Below, piece after piece: positions 53,018-62,142 of a DNA stretch of 64,000 nucleotides. A program made the position numbers and the translations under genes. The DNA is taken from the NCBI GenBank assembly GCA_009926935.1, contig RFNZ01000006.1:60476-124475 (forward strand), read 5' to 3'. Below the pieces are notes generated by a model. That model ran no database searches. It had not been told where the DNA came from and was given only the letters and a program-made list of their open reading frames with translations. The DNA is from Pseudomonadota bacterium (GTDB taxonomy: Bacteria > Pseudomonadota > Alphaproteobacteria > Micavibrionales > UBA1664). How positions within the stretch are numbered: the first letter of the stretch is position 1; each line of letters begins with the position of its first letter.

Positions 53018-53119
53018 CTATTTGACCGTAACCGCCAGCGCCCCCTTGCCAAGTACGACAAGAAGGAGACCAATAAGAACCACAAGGATCCGGCTGGTGT
53101 TGGCGGTGAAGTTACGCAT
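53018..53119 (-). CDS. 33-aa single-helix membrane peptide
   Basis: Reads MRNFTANTSRILVVLIGLLL, then VVLGKGALAVTVK and TAG. A polar head and one hydrophobic helix of ~17 residues are the usual form of small bacterial membrane proteins. A strong terminator lies 30 bp downstream on the same strand, which supports a real unit. No Shine-Dalgarno is clear. Confidence 0.5.
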   Translation of the reverse strand: MRNFTANTSRILVVLIGLLLVVLGKGALAVTVK

Positions 53120-53341
53120 GGGTGCCAGTATTACGGTGTTCGCACATGCAGCGCAACAAAAAACTACCGGAAAACAAATTTTGTAATTTTGTTACTTTGA
53201 CTGAAGGTGAAAACATCGCCCTCAGCAACACATTCCACCTATGAGCGCTATGGCCTTTTTAACCTTTCTGAGTCAAAATGGTTAAGCGGTTCGTGCCTGC
53301 GCTGGTACGGGCGGCCCATATCTGCACATCGGGAGGATCAC

Positions 53342-55969
53342 TTGCGTATCGCCACCCACCGTACCCATTTTCTTGTTTTTTCCTCCCTTTTCGCTGTTTT
53401 AATGGCAACGGCACCCGCCGCCCATGCCTTTACCTGCCCTCCCAAAGGCCCAGTAGCCACGGGTTCAAGAGTGAACGTCGTTTACGATCCCGGCGATTCC
53501 AGCATGAAAGCCTGCATATCAGGCTCATGGGTCACGATGGCAGGCGGCGGCAGCCCCGGCGGTATCGATACACTGTCCGATGTAACCATTACCTCGGCCA
53601 CACTCAACGACGCGCTGGTGTTCAACGGCACCAACTGGGTTAACAGCCCCATCACGGTCTCCGAATCCGATCCGCAGGTCGGCGCCATGACAGCCAATAA
53701 CTGGTGCGTAGCCAACGCAGGCGGCACAGCCATCGTCTGTAACCAGTCAGCACCGGGTGGTGGTGGGTCATCGTCAGGCACAGCAGGCTATGTGCAGCTT
53801 TCAGGCGGCTCAGGTGCTTTTGCATCGTCAAGCACGGCGGCAGGAAATCAATTGTTCTGGGATACAACAAACCATCGACTTGGTATAGGAACGACCACGC
53901 CATTAGATCGCCTGAATGTGCGATCCGGCACTAACGTAAACCTGATTGTCGGTCCTCAATTTCAAGTATCTGGAGCCACACAGATTGCTGCTTTAAACGA
54001 TGCCAACACGGCATTAATACCTTTAGAGATTAGGGCTACTCAAGCAACGGTTATGGGCGGCAGTGTCGGCATTGGCACAACCACTCCAGATACTTCGGCC
54101 CTGCTTGACGTTTCTTCAACCACCAAGGGGATTTTGCTCCCGCGCCTTACAACGACTCAGGTAACGGCAGTCGCCACACCGGCTGACGGCCTTATCGTTT
54201 ACGATGTCGACACAGATACGCTTAAACTCCGCGCCAACGGCGCGTGGGCATCCCTCGGCGCTGGCGGCAGCGGTTCTCCCGGCGGTGCCAACACGCAAAT
54301 CCAGTTTAATGATAGTGGTGCCTTGGGAGGCGACGCCGATTTTGTATGGAACAAAACAACAAACCAGCTGACTGTCACAGGTAATATTTCAGCAACAAGC
54401 ACAACTGCCACCAGTGTAGTAAGCGCCAACACCTCTTTGAACGGAGGCGTCGCACAGCTTTACCTGAATAACACAGGTACCGGCGGTACAAACTGGTCTA
54501 TCAACGCCGGTAACACCACAACAGGCGGTGGCTTGGGTGCTAACCTAGGTATCGCCGAAGGTTCGAACTATCGTATGGTCATAGCTCAGGGCGGCAACGT
54601 TGGTATTGGCGTAACCGCACCCATGACTCTACTCCACGTCAAAGGTGGAGAAGCCGGCATTTTCCTGGAAGAAACCACAGGTGGCGCAGACAATGAAGCG
54701 TACTTGGTTCACTTCAATAACGTGTTTCAAATTCAAAACCGCCCAAGCAACAACTCTTCATCAGTTGTCCCTTATGCTTTCGATATACGCGCGCCAGTCA
54801 ATACAATCTCTACCCTAAGCAACGGCAACGTCGGTATTGGTATCGCAGTACCAGTAGCTAAATTACACGTTTCTGGCGGTCCGACCTGGACAACAAACGG
54901 TTGGCAAAAAACGATATCCATCCAAGACGGCAGCGCGATCGAATTTGGCCGTGGTGCCACCACAAAGTTCGGCCAAGGTGAATCAGGGAATATTCTATAT
55001 AACTGGTACACGACAGCTAACACAAACGAGTCGGCAGCAAACTACTACCTTCAGGTCGGAAGCACAGGCAACATATCAATTGGTGGTGGTGCCCCCACTG
55101 CAAGTAAGCTTCACGTTGATAATAACGTATCCGGTGCTGCGATACGCGGTAACAACACTGGTGCAAATTACGGCCTATATGGTACTTCCGCAGGTACCTA
55201 TGGTATTTTGGGCCAAACCAGTAGCACAAGTCACGGCGGCGTCCTTGGATATAGCGCCGATAGTCTAAACTATGGCATTCTGGGGCACGCTAACGTATAT
55301 GGTTTATATGCCGTTGGTCAATACGGCGCACGTGGCGATGGCACAACTTATGGTGGCTATTTTGTAGCCTCGGTCAACCACGGCCTATACGCGCAAGGGG
55401 CAAGCGCATCGATGATCGGGGCTTACTCTTATAACGCAGGCAGCGGCTGCTATGAATATGCGGCCTACAGTAGCTACGGCACATACACAAACTGCAATGC
55501 ATATATAGCCGGAACGCTTTTCTACGGTGGCCTTTCCCCCATTTCGGATGGCCGCCTGAAAGAGAATATAAAGGCCGTACCGCCCGCACTGGACACCCTT
55601 TTAAAGCTCAAGCCAGTTACATATAACTGGAAAAAGGATACAGATCAGGCTTCAGCAAACCCTGGATCACACTACGGCTTTATTGCACAGGACGTGGAAA
55701 AGGTTCTGCCTGAACTGATCAACCGCACAAGCTTTGCGCAGCCGGCTAATATTGCACCGATCTCGACCAAAGATCCAAAGACAGGCAAGGCAATACCTAG
55801 CAAAGCGCAAAACCGTGAAAAACTGAACCAGAAACTAGGGGAAGTTCTTTCAGTGGAATATCTCGAGCTGGTTCCACTGGCGGTGAAAGCTATCCAAGAA
55901 CTCAAAGCCGAGAACGACGAGCTCAAAGCCCGTCTTGATGCCCTTGAAAAAGCCCAGAAGGCCGAATAA
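53342..55969 (+). CDS. Secreted tail-fibre-like protein with S74 intramolecular chaperone domain
   Basis: 875 aa. A TTG start is preceded by GGGAGG at 5 nt and yields a clean signal peptide cleaved after PAAHA; an ATG 45 codons upstream lacks this logic. The body has five fibre repeats of the form VGIGxxxPxxxLxV (for example HRLGIGTTTPLDRLNV, GNVGIGIAVPVAKLHVSG). The C-terminus is a peptidase S74 domain (SDGRLKENI with Ser-Lys dyad, GFIAQDVEKVLPEL, LSVEYLELVPLAVKAI) plus a coiled coil. S74 folds the trimer then cuts itself off. Likely a surface fibre; no phage genes are near. Confidence 0.88.
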   Translation: MRIATHRTHFLVFSSLFAVLMATAPAAHAFTCPPKGPVATGSRVNVVYDPGDSSMKACISGSWVTMAGGGSPGGIDTLSDVTITSATLNDALVFNGTNWVNSPITVSESDPQVGAMTANNWCVANAGGTAIVCNQSAPGGGGSSSGTAGYVQLSGGSGAFASSSTAAGNQLFWDTTNHRLGIGTTTPLDRLNVRSGTNVNLIVGPQFQVSGATQIAALNDANTALIPLEIRATQATVMGGSVGIGTTTPDTSALLDVSSTTKGILLPRLTTTQVTAVATPADGLIVYDVDTDTLKLRANGAWASLGAGGSGSPGGANTQIQFNDSGALGGDADFVWNKTTNQLTVTGNISATSTTATSVVSANTSLNGGVAQLYLNNTGTGGTNWSINAGNTTTGGGLGANLGIAEGSNYRMVIAQGGNVGIGVTAPMTLLHVKGGEAGIFLEETTGGADNEAYLVHFNNVFQIQNRPSNNSSSVVPYAFDIRAPVNTISTLSNGNVGIGIAVPVAKLHVSGGPTWTTNGWQKTISIQDGSAIEFGRGATTKFGQGESGNILYNWYTTANTNESAANYYLQVGSTGNISIGGGAPTASKLHVDNNVSGAAIRGNNTGANYGLYGTSAGTYGILGQTSSTSHGGVLGYSADSLNYGILGHANVYGLYAVGQYGARGDGTTYGGYFVASVNHGLYAQGASASMIGAYSYNAGSGCYEYAAYSSYGTYTNCNAYIAGTLFYGGLSPISDGRLKENIKAVPPALDTLLKLKPVTYNWKKDTDQASANPGSHYGFIAQDVEKVLPELINRTSFAQPANIAPISTKDPKTGKAIPSKAQNREKLNQKLGEVLSVEYLELVPLAVKAIQELKAENDELKARLDALEKAQKAE

Positions 55970-56024
55970 CGGCGCGGAAGTTCACAAAACTTGCATTCAT
56001 TATGCATAATTTGTACAAGGCGGC

Positions 56025-57182
56025 ATGTATCCACTGCCCGCCCACTTGCACGGCCAAATTGTCGGCCTTGAGCACATTCTGGCCGACCTGCGCAGCAAGG
56101 GCCCATACAATCAGGTTCTGGGCGTACGCATAGACCAACATTTCGAGTGCACGGATACCGCCTCAGGCCGTCGCGACTACATCCAGCGTTGGGAGAAACC
56201 GGAAATCCCCATCACGGCCTCGGTTGCGGATATCATCGTTTCTACGACTGGTGACTACGAGCACAGATATGTGGTCGCGGCCGATTTTGAATCGGCGCGC
56301 GCCATGCTCACCGAACTTGTCCGTGTCCTGAGAAGCAAAGGCGCAAACCTGACGGAAATACCGGGAAGCCTTGATTGTGATTACATCAACCCCGCTCATC
56401 TTCTAGCCTTTCAGGAGGATTTCGAGCAATTGGCAGCCGTAGTGGGCGACCGTCTGGTTTACGAACCAGCGGAGGCCCCTTTTCACCTCACGCTGGAGGG
56501 CTATGAAAGGCTATCCAATGCCTTCGCAGGCTCGCCGCCCCAGCCGCGTTTCATGACGCCGGAAGACCGAAAAGCCGCACGCGATTTTCTAATAAGCTGC
56601 CTTGACCCAAAGCCGGAATTCATAAGCTTGGCTCCCATCACCCGCGCACCGGAAACCTATCTTATAGATAACGGCAACGACAGGCGCTGCGCCCTGAGCA
56701 TTCGTAAAAACAGCATCAAGGCTGTCCACGTAGATGGCTTGTACCGCTACGCCCCGGGTAACGGCGGCAAAACCCATAACCCGGACAACGAGGCATCGGT
56801 GCGCATACTGGTGTCAGAAGGCGCCAATTTTTCCATCTTCGATTTCAAATGCGGGAGTGACTTTGCAAAAGCCCGCAGCATCACCGATGCAATAGCCAGA
56901 CAGTGCCCGCATTTAATGTGCCTGCACGAGTATTCAGGTTTTTTCGGTGACCCGCTGGCTCTGGGTGATTTCTCGACCGCAACCGATGTCTCCGATAAAT
57001 GGCGCCATGACCCCGAGGGTAGCAATCAGGTTTTCTTTAAAATCATCGGCATCCCTCACGACTTCAGCCTGCTATGCGAAAGCGTGCTTGTTGCTGAAAA
57101 CCTGATTGCCCACGCAAACCGCAGCACGGCGCGCGAGGCAACAAAAAACCTCTGGGATAAACTAGGGATTAAACCCGTTTAA
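56025..57182 (+). CDS. Hypothetical 385-aa protein
   Basis: A soluble protein without signal or membrane helix. Begins MYPLPAHLHGQIVGLEHILA; later segments include HRYVVAADFESARAMLTELV, FHLTLEGYERLSNAF, SEGANFSIFDFKCGSDFA and LPxWHDPEG-like turns. Mixed alpha/beta. No family recognised. It lies between two surface-protein genes and may belong with them. The stop codon overlaps a short serC-like relic on the other strand. Confidence 0.65.
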   Translation: MYPLPAHLHGQIVGLEHILADLRSKGPYNQVLGVRIDQHFECTDTASGRRDYIQRWEKPEIPITASVADIIVSTTGDYEHRYVVAADFESARAMLTELVRVLRSKGANLTEIPGSLDCDYINPAHLLAFQEDFEQLAAVVGDRLVYEPAEAPFHLTLEGYERLSNAFAGSPPQPRFMTPEDRKAARDFLISCLDPKPEFISLAPITRAPETYLIDNGNDRRCALSIRKNSIKAVHVDGLYRYAPGNGGKTHNPDNEASVRILVSEGANFSIFDFKCGSDFAKARSITDAIARQCPHLMCLHEYSGFFGDPLALGDFSTATDVSDKWRHDPEGSNQVFFKIIGIPHDFSLLCESVLVAENLIAHANRSTAREATKNLWDKLGIKPV

Positions 57183-57229
57183 GCCGCGGCCTTAGAAGCA
57201 CCGAAGGATTCCGACGCAACCAAATCAAC
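57179..57229 (-). pseudogene. Short relic resembling serC
   Basis: Read on the minus strand this gives VDLVASESFGASKAAA then stop. The first part matches SerC internal [11 protein letters not shown], with 27 of 29 identical bases between 57201-57229 and 60229-60257. The end GASKAAA-stop repeats the SerC C-terminus in amino acids but not in codons. There is no start codon and a stop lies upstream, so it cannot be a gene. Confidence 0.5.
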
Positions 57230-57326
57230 TTGGGTTTTGAATTTAAAATTACAAAAACTCTGCCATATCCCTGACCCCAAGATTCAGATACGATTCCTGA
57301 CTGAAATCAAAAAGGTTGCTTAAGCC

Positions 57327-59339
57327 ATGCCACACACATCAAAAAGGCTTCTCGCATATTGCCTATGCGCATTCGTGAGCATACCAAGCGCGTGGGCAAC
57401 GGATGGTATTGAGGCAGGTGGCGACCTTGCAGGCGGGGCCTATCTATCCGGCTTTTATGGGATCAGTAACACAGGCACGGCGGTAGGCTACAGCCAGAGC
57501 GCAGCAGGGTTTGAGGCAGTAATCTGGACACCAACAGGTGGCCTTGTAAATTACGGCGACCTCGCAGGCGGTATCGTCAACGCCATATTTTACGATATCA
57601 GCAGGGATGGCAGCGTCATCGTTGGTACCGGTGACACCGCGGCCGGTGCCCAAGCCATGATGTGGACCCAAGCTGGCGGCTTGGTCAGCATTGGCGATCT
57701 TCCGGGCGGTATAGTTGAAAGCTCCGCCAACGCAGTCAGCGCCAATGGCAGATACATTGTAGGATATAGCCGCAGCGCAAACGGGATCGAAGCTTATAGA
57801 TGGTCCGCCGAGGATGGCATGGTCGGTATGGGCGATCTTGCGGGCGGTACTTTTGAAAGTACTTTTAACGGCATAACGCCGGATGGCAGCATGGCGGTAG
57901 GCTACGGCAAAAGCGCAAGTGGTACGGAAGCCGTTATATGGACCCAAAGCGGCGGCATGGTCAGTATTGGCGATCTTGCCGGCGGCGCGGTTTTCAGTTA
58001 TGCGACAGACGTATCAAACGATGGCCGTGTTGTTGTAGGTGTAGGCAGGCCAGGCGCACAAAACATGGCCTTCCGCTGGACGCAGGCAGACGGCATGACA
58101 GCTCTTGGCGATCTCCCGGGCGGCCTCACCAGAAGCTCGGCATTTGCAGTCTCGGGTAACGGGGAAGTCATCGTTGGCACAAGCAGAACGGGCGTAGGCG
58201 ACGAGGCATTCCGCTGGACCGAAGGCGACGGCATAATCCGCGTTGAAGACTGGCTGGCTGCAAACGGCCACGCCCTCACAGGCTGGCAGCGTTTGGTCTC
58301 GGCTGAAGACACAAACTACAATGGCAGTGTGGTTGTAGGTTACGGCCTCAATGGCGCAGGCGATGCGGAGGGCTTTATCGCAACCATAGGCGGCTTGGTA
58401 ACCTTGACCGACACCGCAGAAAGCCTTTCATCCGTAAGAACCATATCGCAGATGGCAGGACAACTTGGTGGCCTTGCCTTGCAAGGCTCCCATCACAGGA
58501 CTCTCTACGATCAAGGCTTTTCAGAGGAAGGAAAAGGCTGCCTCTGGCTCAACGGCGACGCCGCACATTTCGATCGTGCCGATTCCGATACAAAACTGGT
58601 TGAAGTTGGCGGCTGCATGGATGTTTTACCAAATCTACGCATTGGCGCAGGCGTTGGTAAAAGCAAAGCCAAAACCGATCTCACTCTTGCCGGCAAAGCC
58701 ACGAATGACGGCGAATACGCTGTCCTTGAGGCGGACTGGAAACTGCCGAATACCCCATTCGTAGCCTCAGCCACCGGCATCGTTGGTCTGTGGGATACAA
58801 ATATAAAACGTGGCTATATCAATGCTGGCGCGCAGGATTTCTCGACCGGCAAAACAAAATCAACGAACCATGCGATCCGCTTCCGTTTAGAGGCAAGAAA
58901 TTTGGTAGAAACTAAAGCGGTGTCGTTAACCCCGTTCGTAAGCCACACCTTGAGCCGCACCCATCAGGATGGTTATACCGAGACCGATGGCGGGTTCCCC
59001 GCAAACTTTGATGATCAAACGACATACGCGAACGAGAGCCGCATAGGCCTGACCGCAACACAGGCAATTAGGGAGGATACGTCGATCAACCTGACGATGG
59101 AGGCCGTTCACAGATTCGACAGGAACAGCGCAAAATCATCGGGCGAGGTTATCGGCCTTTTTGATTTCAACCAGCCTGGCGAGGATATCCAGCAAAACTG
59201 GGGCCGCCTCGGGATGGATATCGATCACAGGATCGATGAATCATCCGTGATCTCGGTATCAGCACACGCAGCCACACGTGGCGAGGATCCCGATATATCA
59301 GGCAGCATAAGCTATAAATACAGCTTCGGCGGAAAATAA
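57327..59339 (+). CDS. HAF-repeat autotransporter-like surface protein
   Basis: 670 aa. A signal peptide is cleaved after AWA near residue 24. The passenger holds six ~45-residue HAF-type repeats with GDLAGG or GDLPGG, an internal VVGxG strand, and W-rich strands such as EAVIWTPTGG and EAYRWSAEDG. This beta-propeller-like arrangement is known as the HAF extracellular repeat. From about 390 to the end, amphipathic strands resemble an autotransporter barrel (SYKYSFGGK end). It would expose the passenger on the cell surface. Preceded by a serC relic and converging on serC. Confidence 0.85.
   Translation: MPHTSKRLLAYCLCAFVSIPSAWATDGIEAGGDLAGGAYLSGFYGISNTGTAVGYSQSAAGFEAVIWTPTGGLVNYGDLAGGIVNAIFYDISRDGSVIVGTGDTAAGAQAMMWTQAGGLVSIGDLPGGIVESSANAVSANGRYIVGYSRSANGIEAYRWSAEDGMVGMGDLAGGTFESTFNGITPDGSMAVGYGKSASGTEAVIWTQSGGMVSIGDLAGGAVFSYATDVSNDGRVVVGVGRPGAQNMAFRWTQADGMTALGDLPGGLTRSSAFAVSGNGEVIVGTSRTGVGDEAFRWTEGDGIIRVEDWLAANGHALTGWQRLVSAEDTNYNGSVVVGYGLNGAGDAEGFIATIGGLVTLTDTAESLSSVRTISQMAGQLGGLALQGSHHRTLYDQGFSEEGKGCLWLNGDAAHFDRADSDTKLVEVGGCMDVLPNLRIGAGVGKSKAKTDLTLAGKATNDGEYAVLEADWKLPNTPFVASATGIVGLWDTNIKRGYINAGAQDFSTGKTKSTNHAIRFRLEARNLVETKAVSLTPFVSHTLSRTHQDGYTETDGGFPANFDDQTTYANESRIGLTATQAIREDTSINLTMEAVHRFDRNSAKSSGEVIGLFDFNQPGEDIQQNWGRLGMDIDHRIDESSVISVSAHAATRGEDPDISGSISYKYSFGGK
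57420..58235 (+). repeat. Six HAF-type coding repeats, period ~138 bp
   Basis: Six copies of a ~45-codon unit starting GDLAGG or GDLPGG inside the autotransporter-like gene. The units differ at many positions, so they are not a fresh tandem array. They encode the passenger domain. Confidence 0.85.
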
Positions 59340-60527
59340 CTACGCAGCCGCTTTGGAGGCGCCTGCCTTCAGGCTCGCATAGGCATAATCAAGCCATGGT
59401 AACAGGGCCGCGATATCTGATTGCTCAACCGTGGCCCCACCCCAGATACGAAGCCCGGGAGGCGCATCGCGGTAAGACCCGATATCCTTTGCAACATTCT
59501 CTTCATCCAGCATCTTGGCAAGATTTTTCAAAAGCGCTTCCTGTGCGTCTTTGGGCTGCGCCGTAAACCACGCCTCCTTCACCTTAAAGCAAACGGATGT
59601 GGTGGAACGGATAGCAGGATCATCCGGCAAAAACGCAATCCAGTCAGATTTCGCGGCCCATGCCTCCATGGTTTTGAAATTGGCCTCGCACCGCGCCATA
59701 AGCCCTTTGAGGCCGCCGATGCCTTCCGCCCATTTGAGCGCATCAAGGCAATCTTCAACGCACAGCATGGACGGGGTGTTGATGGTTGCCCCTTCAAACA
59801 GGTCATCCATCAGTTTTGTGGAACCGTCTTTATCCTTCTTGGCCATCCGGAAGATCTTCGGCAAAGGCCACGCAGGTTTGTAGCTTTCAAGCCTTGCAAC
59901 CGCGCGCGGTGATAAAACAAGCATCCCGTGCGCGGCCTCGCCGCCCAAAACCTTCTGCCACGACCACGTAATCACATCGAGCTTGCCCCAAGGCATGTCG
60001 TAAGCACAAACGGCGGATGTTGCATCACAAATGGTCAGGCCTTCGCGGCTATCACTGATCCAGTCGGCATTGGGCACGCGTACGCCCGATGTCGTCCCGT
60101 TCCAGGTAAACACAACATCGCGGTTACAATCGACTTTGGATAAGTCAGGGATCTGTCCGTAGTCAGCGGTAAACTCGCGCACATCCTTGAGTTTCAGTTC
60201 CTTTGTCACATCCTTCAGCCACTCGGTCCCGAAGGATTCCCACGCAACCAGATCAACCCCGCGCGCGCCCAAAAGCGACCACAGCGCCATTTCAACCGCA
60301 CCCGTGTCAGACGCCGGTACGATCGCGATTTTATAGTCAGCCGGAATGCCCAAAAGCTTACGGTGCCCTTCAATCACGGCTTGAAGCTTCTTTTTAGGTG
60401 GCGCCGCACGGTGCGAACGGCCAAGAAGCGCGCCCTTAAGGGCATCTAGGCTCCAGCCCGGGCGCTTCGCGCACGGCCCGCTTGAAAAATGAGGGTTGGT
60501 GGGCTTCATCGTGGGCTTCGTTGTCAT
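59340..60527 (-). CDS. serC: Phosphoserine aminotransferase
   Basis: Second step of serine synthesis, using pyridoxal phosphate. 395 aa of the alphaproteobacterial type: [15 protein letters not shown] at the start, [13 protein letters not shown], and the PLP-lysine region [15 protein letters not shown] with its Lys. Start [10 protein letters not shown] chosen so that the short divergent gap to serB stays intact; the longer frame overlaps serB. The C-terminus reads GASKAAA. serB is divergent, 29 bp away. Confidence 0.95.
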   Translation of the reverse strand: MTTKPTMKPTNPHFSSGPCAKRPGWSLDALKGALLGRSHRAAPPKKKLQAVIEGHRKLLGIPADYKIAIVPASDTGAVEMALWSLLGARGVDLVAWESFGTEWLKDVTKELKLKDVREFTADYGQIPDLSKVDCNRDVVFTWNGTTSGVRVPNADWISDSREGLTICDATSAVCAYDMPWGKLDVITWSWQKVLGGEAAHGMLVLSPRAVARLESYKPAWPLPKIFRMAKKDKDGSTKLMDDLFEGATINTPSMLCVEDCLDALKWAEGIGGLKGLMARCEANFKTMEAWAAKSDWIAFLPDDPAIRSTTSVCFKVKEAWFTAQPKDAQEALLKNLAKMLDEENVAKDIGSYRDAPPGLRIWGGATVEQSDIAALLPWLDYAYASLKAGASKAAA

Positions 60528-60556
60528 GGCTTTCTCGGGCGTGCTAGAGATGGTGA

Positions 60557-61420
60557 ATGCCATACGTCACCACATTGATTGCACCGCAGCAAGCCCCGTT
60601 TTTTGATGAAGGGCCGATAAAAACCCTCAAACTTGCGAATATCGAAACCGATATCCGTACCGTAAAGGAGGAAAACCGCGCTGTGGATATTTTTTCAGGC
60701 GCACCAGTGCCCAAAACGGTTCTGGATAGCATCCGTCATGACTTTAAAATCGATGCCATCTGCCAGAACGCCGATACACGCACAAAACGCCTCTTCATGG
60801 CCGATATGGACGCAACAATGGTGGAGGAAGAAACGCTCGACGAGCTCGCCGCCCACGCAGGGTTAAAAGATAAAATCGCTGAAATCACCAAACGCGCCAT
60901 GAACGGCGAGCTCGATTTTAGGGAAGCCGTGCGTGAACGTGTAGGCCTTCTGAAAGGTCTTCCTTTAAGTGCCCTTTCGGATACGGCCGCAAAAATCACT
61001 TACACCAAAGGCGGGCACGAATTGCTGAAAGCCCTGCGTGTAAACAACGTGCACTGCGTGCTGGTATCAGGCGGGTTCACCTATTTTACCTCGAAAGTCG
61101 CGGAAAATATTGGCTTTCACGAAAACCACGGCAACATACTGGAAATCACAGGCAATGCGCTTGCAGGTACGGTGGCAGAGCCGATCCTCGACAAGAATTT
61201 CAAAAAACAGTGTCTGGAGGCCGCGGCACTGGCGCACAAAATCAACCCTAAAGAGACAATAGCCATCGGCGACGGTGCAAATGATTTACCGATGCTCGAG
61301 ACTGCGGGCCTCGGCATCGGCTTTCAAAGTAAAAAAGTACTGCGTGATGCGCTGCCCAACCACCTGCTTTACAATGGTCTTGATGCGCTGATTTTCGTAC
61401 TGGGCCTGACGCGGGTTTAG
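60557..61420 (+). CDS. serB: Phosphoserine phosphatase
   Basis: Last step of serine synthesis. 287-aa HAD-family enzyme: nucleophile motif MADMDATMV with Asp83 and Asp85, LVSGGFTYF near 172, and [10 protein letters not shown] near 236. An N-terminal ~75-residue domain precedes the HAD core. It is divergent from serC, so the two probably share a regulatory region of only 29 bp. The stop overlaps msrA. Confidence 0.96.
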   Translation: MPYVTTLIAPQQAPFFDEGPIKTLKLANIETDIRTVKEENRAVDIFSGAPVPKTVLDSIRHDFKIDAICQNADTRTKRLFMADMDATMVEEETLDELAAHAGLKDKIAEITKRAMNGELDFREAVRERVGLLKGLPLSALSDTAAKITYTKGGHELLKALRVNNVHCVLVSGGFTYFTSKVAENIGFHENHGNILEITGNALAGTVAEPILDKNFKKQCLEAAALAHKINPKETIAIGDGANDLPMLETAGLGIGFQSKKVLRDALPNHLLYNGLDALIFVLGLTRV

Positions 61421-62040
61421 TGCCCGCCTGCTTTCTCGCCCCACACCTCGTTCAGACGGTCATCACGGCCGCAGCGCCCACGATAGAACTTGTAACGGAT
61501 TGGGTTCTTTTTGTAATAACCCTGATGATAATCTTCAGCCGCGTAAAATGGCGCTGCCTTTAAAATGGGCGTCACAACTGGCTTACCCGCAAAGCGCTCG
61601 TCATCCGCCTCCAGCAGCATTTTTGACTCCTCGGCAATGCGCTTTTCATCATCATCGTTGTAATAGATGGCAGTCGTATACTGCTCACCCCGGTCACAGA
61701 ACTGCCCACCCGCATCGGTCGGATCGACTTGCAACCAATACACTTCTAGCAGTTCTTTAAAGTTTGTCTTGGCAGGGTCGTATATGACGGCAATCGCCTC
61801 GCGGTGGCCCGTGCCGCCCGCCGATACTTGTTCGTAGGTCGGGTTGGCAACTGTCCCCCCCGTATAGCCGGACTTGGTTTCTATCACACCGTCGATGCGC
61901 TCAAACGGCGCCTGCATGCACCAAAAACATCCGCCTGCGAAAATGGCGGTTTTATATGTATTTTCCATCTTGTTTTGCGCCCAGGCACCTGTAACGGCCA
62001 AAACGGCGGCAAGCCCTAAAATTAGACCAATTATGCGCAT
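61417..62040 (-). CDS. msrA: Exported peptide methionine sulfoxide reductase MsrA
   Basis: 207 aa. Reduces S-form methionine sulfoxide. Catalytic motif GGCFWC at 36-41 with Cys38, further YTGGTVANPTYEQVSAGGTGH and HQGYYKKNP. A signal peptide (LILGLAAVLAVTGAWAQ) sends it to the periplasm. Additional Cys occur at QFCDRG and GRCGRD for resolving. AAGGAG precedes the ATG. It overlaps the serB end by 4 bp. Confidence 0.95.
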   Translation of the reverse strand: MRIIGLILGLAAVLAVTGAWAQNKMENTYKTAIFAGGCFWCMQAPFERIDGVIETKSGYTGGTVANPTYEQVSAGGTGHREAIAVIYDPAKTNFKELLEVYWLQVDPTDAGGQFCDRGEQYTTAIYYNDDDEKRIAEESKMLLEADDERFAGKPVVTPILKAAPFYAAEDYHQGYYKKNPIRYKFYRGRCGRDDRLNEVWGEKAGGH

Positions 62041-62081
62041 GGGTTTTTCTCCTTCTCTTCACTATCTGCCTTTATATACGC

Positions 62082-62110
62082 AAAAGACAAGGGCCGCGGT
62101 TGCGGCCCTT
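62082..62110 (-). terminator. Terminator after the first porin gene
   Basis: Perfect 9-bp stem AAGGGCCGC/GCGGCCCTT (62089-62097 and 62102-62110), loop GGTT. On the minus strand GTCTTTTG follows. It lies 33 bp after the porin stop. Confidence 0.8.
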
Positions 62111-62142
62111 GGATAAATATATTTTTGATGAGTCTGTAACTT

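Noticed and set aside
52903..53085. 60-aa minus-strand frame across the terminator
   Set aside because: It reads through the hairpin; the 33-aa frame with the hairpin as its terminator is simpler.
53207..53341. Upstream ATG extension of the S74 fibre protein
   Set aside because: It adds 45 unrelated residues before the signal peptide; the TTG with GGGAGG gives a proper secretion start.
53342..55969. S74 fibre gene as part of a prophage
   Set aside because: No integrase, terminase, capsid, tail or lysis genes lie nearby, and the protein has its own signal peptide.
57420..58235. HAF repeats as a CRISPR or short tandem array
   Set aside because: The repeats are ~138 bp, divergent, in one open frame and encode a known protein repeat.
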